15,466 bases of DNA from an uncultured Clostridiaceae bacterium (GTDB lineage Bacteria > Bacillota > Clostridia > Lachnospirales > Lachnospiraceae), in contig CAMWMT010000021.1 of NCBI GenBank assembly GCA_947175375.1, forward strand, positions 1-15,466, in the 5' to 3' direction. Within the stretch, counting starts at the first letter, position 1. Each line of letters begins with the position of its first letter. The notes beneath the pieces are model-generated. The model was given only the letters and a program-made list of their open reading frames with translations, made no database searches and was not told the origin of the DNA. Of the stretch, positions 8,180 through 14,979 are shown piece by piece. The translations under genes and the position numbers were made by a program.

Positions 8180-9669
8180 GCAGGAGAATCAGTATCGAAG
8201 AGCTGCAATCGTATTTATGGAATTCAGCTGTGCTTTTGAGAACTAATATTGATGCAGGAGCATATAAACAATACATTTTTCCGCTTTTGTTTTTTAAAAG
8301 AATCTGTGATGTATACGATGAGGAATGCAGGCAGATCCTGCTGGAGTTTGATGGTGATGAGGAAGCACTGGAGTGGGAAGAAAACCATCATTTCATGGTT
8401 CCGAAAGGTTATCATTGGAATGATGTACGTATGGTTCCGGAAAATGTAGGCGCGGCTCTTGTGGAGGCTTTTCATAAACTAGAACAGGCCAATATGGAAA
8501 AATTGAGTGGCATCTTTGGAGAGGCTGCATGGACAAATAAAAACAGACTGCCAGACCGGTTATTGAAAGAGCTTCTGGAACATTTCAGCTCCAGGATATT
8601 GTCGCTTGAGAATTGTCCGGAGGATGAACTGGGACAGGGATATGAATATCTGATAAAAAAATTCGCAGATGACAGCGGGCATACGGCACAGGAGTTTTAT
8701 ACAAATCGAACAGTCGTTCATTTGATGACAGAGATGCTGAAACCAGAATCTGGGGAATCCATTTATGATCCAACTTGTGGAAGTGCAGGAATGCTGATTT
8801 CTGCGATTGCCTGTCTGAAGAAACAGAAAAAGGAATGGAGAAATGTATCTGTATTTGGACAGGAGATTAATGCGCTTACTTCAGCTATAGGAAGGATGAA
8901 TCTGTTTCTGCATGGAGTGAAAGATTTTCAGATTGTAAATGGTGATACTTTGAAAGATCCAGCCTTTCTGGATGGAGACAGATTGAAGCAGTTTGACCTG
9001 ATACTGGCAAATCCTCCCTACTCTATCAGCCAATGGGACAGAGCGGCTTTCGCCAGTGATAAATATGGACGTAATTTTCTGGGACTTCCTCCACAGGGTC
9101 GTGCAGATTATGCGTTTTTGCAGCATATTATCAAAAGTATGGATGATAAGACAGGCAGATGCGCAATTCTGTTTCCGCATGGCGTTTTGTTTCGGAAAGA
9201 AGAACGTGATATGCGGGAAAAACTGGTTCGAAGCGATTACCTTGAATGTGTGATTGGTTTAGGACCGAATTTATTTTATAATTCACCAATGGAAGCCTGT
9301 ATAATAATTTGCCGTATGTGCAAAAAGAAAGAATATCAGGGTAAGATTTTGTTCATTAATGCTGTACATGAGGTGGAGCGAAAAAATGCGCAAAGCTACC
9401 TGACAGATCAGCATATTGAGAAGGTTGTGAAGACATACGAAGAACATGAGCTGGATGATGATTTTGCCAGAATGGTTCAAATGGAAGAAATCGAAAAAAA
9501 TGATTTTTCATTGAGTATTCCTCTGTATGTGAAAAAGAATGATTTGACAATGGAAATAGATATTCGCACAGCCCAGGAGAGATATGAAAGCTGGAAATCA
9601 TCATCTGACAGGATGAAAATGTATTATACGAAATTGAATCAGATGATTGAAATAAAATTGGATTCATAG
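8176..9669 (+). CDS. hsdM: Type I restriction-modification DNA methyltransferase subunit, NPPY class (HsdM2)
   Basis: A 497-residue second modification subunit, a clear but divergent paralogue of HsdM1 with the same domain order: HsdM N-terminal domain (about 5-140, with YIFPLLFFKRICDVYDEE), then the MTase domain with QEFYTNRTVV, motif I DPTCGSAG at 198-205, and motif IV NPPY at 279-282. Both SAM-binding and catalytic motifs are intact, so this is not a decayed duplicate. In the published class of type I enzymes with two distinct HsdM proteins, the NPPF subunit makes m6A and the NPPY subunit makes m4C. I therefore infer cytosine N4 methylation here, targeted by one half of HsdS. The start is a TTG with AGGAGG 9 nt upstream, overlapping the hsdM1 stop by 4 nt. 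The coupling suggests roughly equal synthesis of both subunits. hsdS begins 24 nt after its stop. Confidence 0.93.
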   Translation: MSRRISIEELQSYLWNSAVLLRTNIDAGAYKQYIFPLLFFKRICDVYDEECRQILLEFDGDEEALEWEENHHFMVPKGYHWNDVRMVPENVGAALVEAFHKLEQANMEKLSGIFGEAAWTNKNRLPDRLLKELLEHFSSRILSLENCPEDELGQGYEYLIKKFADDSGHTAQEFYTNRTVVHLMTEMLKPESGESIYDPTCGSAGMLISAIACLKKQKKEWRNVSVFGQEINALTSAIGRMNLFLHGVKDFQIVNGDTLKDPAFLDGDRLKQFDLILANPPYSISQWDRAAFASDKYGRNFLGLPPQGRADYAFLQHIIKSMDDKTGRCAILFPHGVLFRKEERDMREKLVRSDYLECVIGLGPNLFYNSPMEACIIICRMCKKKEYQGKILFINAVHEVERKNAQSYLTDQHIEKVVKTYEEHELDDDFARMVQMEEIEKNDFSLSIPLYVKKNDLTMEIDIRTAQERYESWKSSSDRMKMYYTKLNQMIEIKLDS

Positions 9670-9693
9670 AATTATCATGAAAGAGAGTAAGTT

Positions 9694-10818
9694 ATGGCCA
9701 GGTATTGTTTCGACGAAATTGCAATTAACAGTACAGAAAAGAAAAAACCAGTTGCCGAGGATAAATATACGTATATTGGGTTAGAGCATTTGGATTCCGG
9801 ATGCTTAAAAGTTACTCGATTTGGTGCGGATATTGCGCCTAAAGGGGACAAACTCATCATGAAAAAGGGAGATGTGCTTTTTGGAAAAAGAAGGGCATAT
9901 CAGAAGAAGGTAGCAATAGCTCCTTTTGATGGTATTTTTTCAGCACATGGAATGGTTCTTCGTCCCAAAGAAGAAGTGATAGATAAAGATTTTTTTCCAA
10001 TGTTTATCAGCTCGGATTATTTTTTGGATGCGGCTATCAAAATATCAGTTGGTTCGCTTTCGCCCACGATTAACTGGAGAGATTTGAAAAATCTGGAGTT
10101 TGATCTTCCTAGTTTGGAAGAACAACACAAAATTGCCAAAGTTCTTTGGTCTATTCATGATACATTGGAAGCATATAAAAAGTTATTGCAAAAGACAGAC
10201 GAACTGGTGAAATCGCAATTTATCGAGATGTTCGGTGACCCCACCTTCAATCCTAAAGGCTGGAATGTGAGAAAACTTTCAGAAATTGGAGATTATTTTA
10301 TAGGGCTTACTTATAGCCCTAAAGATGTTTCAGAATCAGGTATGGTCGTTTTGCGGTCTGGAAACATACAAAATGCAAAGTTGGATTTTAATGATATTAT
10401 TAGGGTTAAAACAGAGGTTCGAGAACAACTGATCGTGCGCGAAAATGATATTCTTATGTGTAGCAGAAATGGTAGTGCTACATTGGTCGGTAAAGTGGCT
10501 ATGATTCCTGAGTTGTTAGAAAAAATGACATTTGGTGCATTTATGACAATAATACGTAGCCATTATTATGATTACTTGTTTACTTATTTTCAGTTGGATG
10601 CTTTTCGGGCACAAATTAGTTCCAGTAAGACAGCAACAATTAATCAGATTACAAAAGCCATGTTGGATGAAGTGGTAATTCCTGTTCCGCCGATAGTATT
10701 ACAAAAGCAGTTCGCAGCTTTTGTACACCAAAGCGACAAGTCCAAATCTGAATTGGAACAAGCGATTGCGGAATTGGATGCAACCTATAAAAAAATAATT
10801 TCGGACAACTTAGGTTGA
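9694..10818 (+). CDS. hsdS: Type I restriction-modification specificity subunit (HsdS)
   Basis: A 374-residue DNA-recognition subunit that should bind a bipartite target and hold both HsdM proteins. The first target-recognition domain spans about residues 5-125 and ends in SVGSLSPTINWRDLKNLEF and LPSLEEQHKIAKVL. A central helical spacer covers about 128-180 (IHDTLEAYKKLLQKTDELVKSQ, then FIEMFGDPTFNPKGW). The second recognition domain is about 185-305. The C-terminal conserved region (about 300-374) has KTATINQITKAMLDEVVIPVPP, LQKQFAAFVHQSDKSK and a helix. Both halves are complete and length is normal, so the locus can in principle be active. ATG 9694 follows a GAGAG-type ribosome site; the ATG at 9677 is out of frame. 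By the M1M2S model, one recognition domain should pair with the m4C subunit. No second hsdS copy or invertase is nearby, so shuffling of this gene is not supported here. Confidence 0.94.
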   Translation: MARYCFDEIAINSTEKKKPVAEDKYTYIGLEHLDSGCLKVTRFGADIAPKGDKLIMKKGDVLFGKRRAYQKKVAIAPFDGIFSAHGMVLRPKEEVIDKDFFPMFISSDYFLDAAIKISVGSLSPTINWRDLKNLEFDLPSLEEQHKIAKVLWSIHDTLEAYKKLLQKTDELVKSQFIEMFGDPTFNPKGWNVRKLSEIGDYFIGLTYSPKDVSESGMVVLRSGNIQNAKLDFNDIIRVKTEVREQLIVRENDILMCSRNGSATLVGKVAMIPELLEKMTFGAFMTIIRSHYYDYLFTYFQLDAFRAQISSSKTATINQITKAMLDEVVIPVPPIVLQKQFAAFVHQSDKSKSELEQAIAELDATYKKIISDNLG

Positions 10819-10829
10819 TTTGGCTTTCC

Positions 10830-11012
10830 ATGAATCTTCTTCCTGATCTGGAAAAGCAAAATTATAAGGAAGATACGAAGATGATAGATACTATAATTTG
10901 TGAAATTTAAAAAGATCTGGCTGGTGAATTGAACAGTTTACAACGTAAAAAATTGGCTGCTTTGATTGTCAGAAAAATAGCAAAAGAAATGTTTCTGTAT
11001 GATATAACATAA
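10830..11012 (+). pseudogene. Short reading frame interrupted by a stop, unidentified remnant
   Basis: One frame reads from ATG 10830 to TAA 11010-11012 with a single in-frame TAA at 10908-10910. The part before the stop (26 codons) ends MIDTIICEI. The part after it (33 codons) reads KDLAGELNSLQRKKLA and ALIVRKIAKEMFLYDIT, which looks like an amphipathic helical protein rather than random translation. No ribosome binding site is evident before the ATG, and I do not recognise the family. It may be the end of a lost gene that once lay between hsdS and hsdR, or chance open sequence in AT-rich DNA. Confidence 0.3.
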
Positions 11013-11070
11013 AAAGAAGCGAGTACGCCGCTTGAGTCATGATGACCGTACGGTTGAAAACCGCTTCTTG
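11012..11070. repeat. Palindrome-rich structured element, possible terminator
   Basis: Outer arms AAGAAGCG (11014-11021) and CGCTTCTT (11062-11069) are perfectly complementary. Inside them are GTACG (11023-11027) facing CGTAC (11047-11051), the palindrome GTCATGATGAC (11036-11046), the perfect palindrome ACCGTACGGT (11045-11054), and a small hairpin GGTT-GAA-AACC (11052-11062). On the + strand the outer stem is followed by only a weak T-rich stretch. On the - strand it runs into CTTCTTTTTATG, a better terminator tail. It could terminate the hsdM1-hsdM2-hsdS transcript, or be the end or recombination site of a lost mobile element. Confidence 0.5.
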
Positions 11071-11195
11071 TATAAATAGTAACGTAAATCGCAAGTTATT
11101 GTCAAGAAAATTTTGAATGGGCAAATATTGAGAGCCTGAAAAGTGATTTGTAGTAGGAGGTGAGGCAGGAATATTTTCTGAAGGTATGGAAGATT

Positions 11196-11200
11196 GGAGG
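11196..11200 (+). promoter_or_regulatory. Ribosome binding site favouring ATG 11207
   Basis: GGAGG sits 6 nt before the ATG at 11207. The in-frame ATG at 11186 has only GAAGG one base upstream. If the truncated gene is translated, 11207 is the better start. Confidence 0.45.
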
Positions 11201-11206
11201 GATTCA

Positions 11207-11821
11207 ATGATAGAGTTTATTCAACAGCTGAGGGAATGTTTGATCAACTGTCTTGCACATGCAGACTATGTTCAGGCATATCCAAGTATAAAAATTGAGG
11301 TTTTCGACGGCTGGTTTCACTTTCTGAATCAGGGAAAGATGCTGGTGTCTTTGCAACAGTTCCGGACAGGGGGTGATTCCAGGCCGCGAAATGAGATTAT
11401 CATGAAGATGTTTCGATGGCTTGGGGCTTCGGAACGGCAAGGTTATGGCGGACCGTTAATTTATACAACAACAGCTTCGGGCGTTGTGCATATGCCGGAA
11501 GTATATACTGATATTGAAAAAACGGATTTGAGAATATGGAATATAGATTTTGCCGACTCATATCCCCAATTGGAAGATGAGGCAAAAGATATTTTGAGAG
11601 TTATTTTAAAAAGTAATATATCAATATCTGTTTCAAAGATACGAGAAGGGACTGGTTTTTCTGATTGTAAAGTTAGAAAGTGGTTGAAAATATTGGATGA
11701 AAAAAAACTGGTGCAGAAGAAGGGAAACGGACCGTCCACAAAGTATGCAATTAGAGAGACATCTGATGAGAAAATCACACAGCTTCAAATTGCATTGGAT
11801 AATCTCAAGATAAAGGAATAG
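11207..11821 (+). CDS. N-terminally truncated ATP-binding protein, AlbA/RecG-like family, C-terminal part
   Basis: A 204-residue product that matches only the C-terminal half of the AlbA_2/HATPase_c_4-type proteins often annotated as ATP-binding or RecG-related regulators. The family pattern LREALVNALxHxDY appears as LRECLINCLAHADY near the start, followed by a DGWFHFLNQG strand region, a GGDSRPRNEIIMKMF segment and a degraded glycine-rich ERQGYGGP. A C-terminal winged-helix-like part (about residues 115-185, with ISVSKIREGTGFSDCKVRKW) probably binds DNA. The expected N-terminal AlbA/Schlafen-type domain is absent. Codons of the same frame continue upstream past 11186 to a stop at 11144, so the gene appears cut by a deletion rather than naturally short. 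It lies between hsdS and hsdR on the same strand. It may still be expressed as a small DNA-binding protein, or be dead. The alternative start is 11186. Confidence 0.6.
   Translation: MIEFIQQLRECLINCLAHADYVQAYPSIKIEVFDGWFHFLNQGKMLVSLQQFRTGGDSRPRNEIIMKMFRWLGASERQGYGGPLIYTTTASGVVHMPEVYTDIEKTDLRIWNIDFADSYPQLEDEAKDILRVILKSNISISVSKIREGTGFSDCKVRKWLKILDEKKLVQKKGNGPSTKYAIRETSDEKITQLQIALDNLKIKE
11583..11591 (+). repeat. Additional CAAAAGATA copy inside the truncated gene
   Basis: CAAAAGATA, the reverse complement of the core of the 11-bp repeats upstream of hsdR, occurs here within the coding sequence (AKDI). It has no neighbouring copy and may be a chance match. Confidence 0.3.
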
Positions 11822-11822
11822 G

Positions 11823-11927
11823 ATTTCTATCTTTTGATTATCTTTTGAAAATATTCAAAACTTAAGAAAAAGACGGAAAAACCCTTGATTCCAGGCAATT
11901 TCTATCTTTTGACTATCTTTTGAAAAT
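11823..11927 (+). repeat. Array of four 11-bp repeats upstream of hsdR
   Basis: A 30-bp unit occurs at 11823-11852 and 11898-11927 with one mismatch, 75 bp apart. Each unit contains two head-to-tail copies of YTATCTTTTGA: 11827-11837, 11838-11848, 11902-11912 and 11913-11923. The 11-bp period is close to one DNA turn, and 75 bp is close to seven turns, so a protein could bind all four on one face. The array lies within the 167-bp gap before the hsdR start at 11989. It does not have the spacer structure of a CRISPR array. Confidence 0.8.
11843..11860. promoter_or_regulatory. Dyad next to the first repeat pair
   Basis: TTTTGAA (11843-11849) and TTCAAAA (11854-11860) form 7-bp inverted arms around AATA. 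The left arm overlaps the end of the first 11-bp repeat pair. The size and symmetry suit a dimeric repressor operator, while the weak A/T stem makes a terminator unlikely. No -35/-10 pair could be assigned with confidence nearby. Confidence 0.35.
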
Positions 11928-11973
11928 GTGTCTTTTTGAGTGGAAATGCGTTGAAAGTGTAGCAGGTGCAAAA

Positions 11974-11980
11974 GAGGAGG
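11974..11980 (+). promoter_or_regulatory. Ribosome binding site selecting the GTG start of hsdR
   Basis: GAGGAGG lies 8 nt before GTG 11989. The longer in-frame reading from TTG 11920 has no ribosome site and would run through the repeat array, and the residues it adds do not look like the HsdR N-terminus. Confidence 0.75.
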
Positions 11981-11988
11981 GATTAATA

Positions 11989-14898
11989 GTGTTTAATGAA
12001 GATAATACAATCGAACAGATGACTATAAGTACGTTAACTGATATTGGTTGGAAGTACATGGAAGCAGACCAGCTCCCACGTCAGTATACAGACATTCTTG
12101 TAGAGCCAATGGTAAAATCTGCCTTAATTCGTTTGAATCCAATTATTGCAGAAGTTCCCTCCAGAGCAGATGAAGTGATTTATCGGCTTAGAACGCTGTT
12201 TCTTACTGTTCGAAAAGATAATCTGGTAACGCAAAATGAAATATTTAAAAAACTGATATTTGAAAACAATTCATTTCCGTTTGGTGAAGGCGGAAGGCCT
12301 GTATCAGTTCGTTATTTCGGCACTCTTACAAAAGAAGAGATAGAGTTAAATGAATATGTGGTGACAAACCAGTGGATCTATCCATCCGCAGAAAATGGGA
12401 AGCGACTGGATATTGTGCTTCTGGTCAATGGTTTTCCAGTTGTAATTGGAGAATTGAAAACCCCTGTGCGCAGTGCAATTACCTGGCTGGATGGAGCAAA
12501 AGACATTGCATCATATGAGAAAAGTATTCCAGGTATGTTTGTGCCCAATGTATTTAATTTTGCAACAGAAGGAAAGTATTACAGATATGGTTCTGTTTGT
12601 ATGCCTGTCGATATGTGGGGGCCATGGCACACACAGGAACATAAGAGTGAAGGCAGTCTTGCGGATGTGAAAATCAGTATGGCGGATATGCTCACACCAG
12701 AAAAAGTGATGGATATTTTTCGTTTTTTTACAATATTTGCTACGGATAAAAAATATCGGAAATATAAAATCATATGCCGTTATCAGCAATATGAAGCAGC
12801 TAATCTGGTGATAGATCGTGTGAAAGCAGGATATCCGAGAAAAGGGTTGATCTGGCATTTCCAGGGATCAGGGAAATCGCTACTGATGGTATTTGCGGCA
12901 CAAAAGCTTCGGATGCTTCCGGAATTAAACAATCCTACGGTTGTGATTGTAGATGACCGTATTGATCTGGAAACACAGATAACAGCAACATTTAATGCGT
13001 CAGATATTCCAAACTTGCAGGGACTTGGAAGTAAAGAAAAATTGGAAGCATTTTTTGAAGGAGATCAGAGAAAGATTGCGATTACAACCATATTTAAATT
13101 TGCAGATGTGGACAGAAGATTAAATGATAGAGAAAACATTATTGTTATGGTGGATGAAGCTCATCGAACCCAGGAAGGAAATCTGGGTGAAAAGATGAGA
13201 CAGGCATTGCCGAATGCGTTCTTTTTTGGGTTCACAGGGACACCGATTAATCGTCTGGACAGAAATACGTTCCATACATTTGGAGCAGTAGAAGATAAAA
13301 GCGGATATATGAGTAGATATTCGTTTTCAGAATCGATTCGTGATAAAGCAACACTGCCCTTAAATTTCGAACCAGTTCCAGTGGAATTACATGTGGATAA
13401 AGAAAAATTGAATCATGAATTTGATCTTTTGACAGAGAATCTTTCAGATGAGGATAAGGCAGAACTGTCACATAGAGTTAACATGAAAGCAATTATGTAT
13501 GACCGGAAGCGAATTAAGAAGATATGTGGACATATAGCAAAACATTATCAGGAGAAAATAGAGCCGAATGGATATAAGGGACAGGTGGTCTGTTATGACA
13601 GAGAATGCTGCCTGATGTATAAGGAAGAGCTGGATAAACTGTTAGGAGAAGATGCTTCAACCATTGTTATGGATACAAATAATGATAAAGAAGACAGATA
13701 TAAAGCATATCGGCGTGACAGAACAGCAGAAGGTAAATTACTGGATCGATTTAGAGATCCTAAAGATCCTTTGAAATTGGTGATTGTAACTGCTAAATTA
13801 CTTACGGGATTTGATGCGCCGATTTTGCAGGTTATGTATCTGGACAAGCCCATGAAGGATCATAATCTTTTACAGGCGATTTGTCGTACAAACCGCACAT
13901 ACAATGAAGGGAAGACTCATGGACTGATTGTTGACTATATTGGTATTTTTGATAATGTTGCAACCGCATTGGATTTCGATGAATCCAGCATGAAGAAGGT
14001 GGTTACCAATATAGAGGAAGTAAAAAAAGAAATTCCCAATTTAATGTATAAATGTTTGAATTATTTTTTGGGAGTTGATCGGACAACAGAAGGTTGGGAG
14101 GGACTTTTAGCGGCACAGGAATGTCTTCCTACCAACAAGGAAAAAGACGAATTTGGTGCGGATTACAGAGTTTTGCATAGAGCATGGGAGGCATTATCAC
14201 CAGATTTATGCCTTGATCCTTATAAAATGGATTACCAATGGCTTACCAGAGTGTATGAGTCTGTACGTCCTACAGATGGTCGGGGCGGATTGATATGGGC
14301 AGCTTTAGGAGCGAAGACAATGGAACTTGTGCACGAAAATCTGGAAGTTGGAGAAGTGCATGATAATATGGATATCCTTACGCTGGATTCAGAGCTGATT
14401 GATGAGTTTATCAAAAAGCAAAAAGATCTTCGCAAAGTAACAATGAAGGTAGAGATAGACCTTGTAGCAAAGATTCGCAGACATTCTAAAGATGTCCGGT
14501 TTATAAAACTGGGAGAAAAGCTGGAACAGCTTCGTGAAAAACATCAGCAGGGGCTTGTCACAAGCATTGAATTTTTGAAGCTGTTGCTGGAACTTGCAAA
14601 AGAAACCGCACAGGCAGAAAAAGAAGTAGTTCCTGAAGAAGAGATAGACAAAGGGAAAGCTGCATTAACGGAATTATTTAAAGGGATTAAAAACGATAAA
14701 ACTCCAATTATTGTCGAGCGAATTGTAGCGGATATTGATTCGATTGTAAAATATGTTCGTTTTGATGGGTGGCAGAGCACAACAGCGGGACAACAGGAAG
14801 TAAAGAGAGAGCTGCGTAGTATTATATGGAGAAAATATGAAATTAAGGATCAGGAGGTGTTTGATAAAGCTTATAGTTATATTGAGCAATATTATTGA
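11989..14898 (+). CDS. hsdR: Type I restriction-modification endonuclease/translocase subunit (HsdR)
   Basis: A 969-residue restriction subunit that should translocate DNA by ATP hydrolysis and cut it away from the unmethylated target, in complex with HsdM/HsdS. The N-terminal PD-ExK-type nuclease region (about 40-230) has Asp141 (RLDIVLL) and the Glu155-x-Lys157 pair of GELKTP. The superfamily 2 helicase motor has Walker A QGSGKS at 292-297, DEAH at 389-392, FTGTP shortly after, LLTGFDAP, and motif VI QAICRTNR at 629-636. A helical C-terminal region for assembly (about 700-969) follows. All catalytic residues expected are present, so the subunit looks functional. The start is GTG 11989 with GAGGAGG 8 nt upstream. 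It is separated from hsdMMS by about 1.2 kb of remnants and preceded by a repeat array, so it is probably transcribed and controlled separately. Confidence 0.95.
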   Translation: MFNEDNTIEQMTISTLTDIGWKYMEADQLPRQYTDILVEPMVKSALIRLNPIIAEVPSRADEVIYRLRTLFLTVRKDNLVTQNEIFKKLIFENNSFPFGEGGRPVSVRYFGTLTKEEIELNEYVVTNQWIYPSAENGKRLDIVLLVNGFPVVIGELKTPVRSAITWLDGAKDIASYEKSIPGMFVPNVFNFATEGKYYRYGSVCMPVDMWGPWHTQEHKSEGSLADVKISMADMLTPEKVMDIFRFFTIFATDKKYRKYKIICRYQQYEAANLVIDRVKAGYPRKGLIWHFQGSGKSLLMVFAAQKLRMLPELNNPTVVIVDDRIDLETQITATFNASDIPNLQGLGSKEKLEAFFEGDQRKIAITTIFKFADVDRRLNDRENIIVMVDEAHRTQEGNLGEKMRQALPNAFFFGFTGTPINRLDRNTFHTFGAVEDKSGYMSRYSFSESIRDKATLPLNFEPVPVELHVDKEKLNHEFDLLTENLSDEDKAELSHRVNMKAIMYDRKRIKKICGHIAKHYQEKIEPNGYKGQVVCYDRECCLMYKEELDKLLGEDASTIVMDTNNDKEDRYKAYRRDRTAEGKLLDRFRDPKDPLKLVIVTAKLLTGFDAPILQVMYLDKPMKDHNLLQAICRTNRTYNEGKTHGLIVDYIGIFDNVATALDFDESSMKKVVTNIEEVKKEIPNLMYKCLNYFLGVDRTTEGWEGLLAAQECLPTNKEKDEFGADYRVLHRAWEALSPDLCLDPYKMDYQWLTRVYESVRPTDGRGGLIWAALGAKTMELVHENLEVGEVHDNMDILTLDSELIDEFIKKQKDLRKVTMKVEIDLVAKIRRHSKDVRFIKLGEKLEQLREKHQQGLVTSIEFLKLLLELAKETAQAEKEVVPEEEIDKGKAALTELFKGIKNDKTPIIVERIVADIDSIVKYVRFDGWQSTTAGQQEVKRELRSIIWRKYEIKDQEVFDKAYSYIEQYY

Positions 14899-14925
14899 TC
14901 AGTAACTGCCTTCTCGATATAAATG

Positions 14926-14960
14926 TGTTATAAAATGTGATTAGGAAGAGTGGTTATAAT
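14926..14960 (+). promoter_or_regulatory. Candidate promoter of the alaX-like gene
   Basis: An exact -10 consensus TATAAT lies at 14955-14960, 20 nt before the chosen start. No convincing -35 box lies 17 nt upstream. A second candidate, TATAAA at 14929-14934 with TG one base before it (14926-14927), has the form of an extended -10. No terminator hairpin is visible between hsdR and this region. Confidence 0.5.
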
Positions 14961-14979
14961 AAAAGGATCAGGAGGATGC

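Larger units (their letters stand above)
10819..11206 (+). other. Decayed intergenic stretch between hsdS and the truncated ATP-binding gene
   Basis: About 390 bases with no intact gene. It holds a stop-interrupted short reading frame (10830-11012), then a palindrome-rich element (11012-11070), then about 135 bases of AT-rich DNA. In that last part, the frame of the downstream truncated gene stays open back to a stop at 11144-11146, reading FVVGGEAGIFSEGMEDWRDS. Part of this could be lost coding sequence of that gene. The mixture of remnants suggests past deletion or loss of a mobile segment. Confidence 0.5.

Noticed and set aside
9694..11012. Phase-variable hsdS system with inverted partial copies
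   Set aside because: Only one hsdS is present, the sequence downstream does not resemble hsdS, and there is no recombinase gene in the window.
11823..11927. CRISPR-like array
   Set aside because: Only two 30-bp units with one 45-bp interval, each made of tandem 11-mers, and no cas genes in the window.
13420..13432. Further copy of the 11-bp repeat inside hsdR
   Set aside because: GATCTTTTGA differs at the first core base, is isolated, and is explained by coding sequence.
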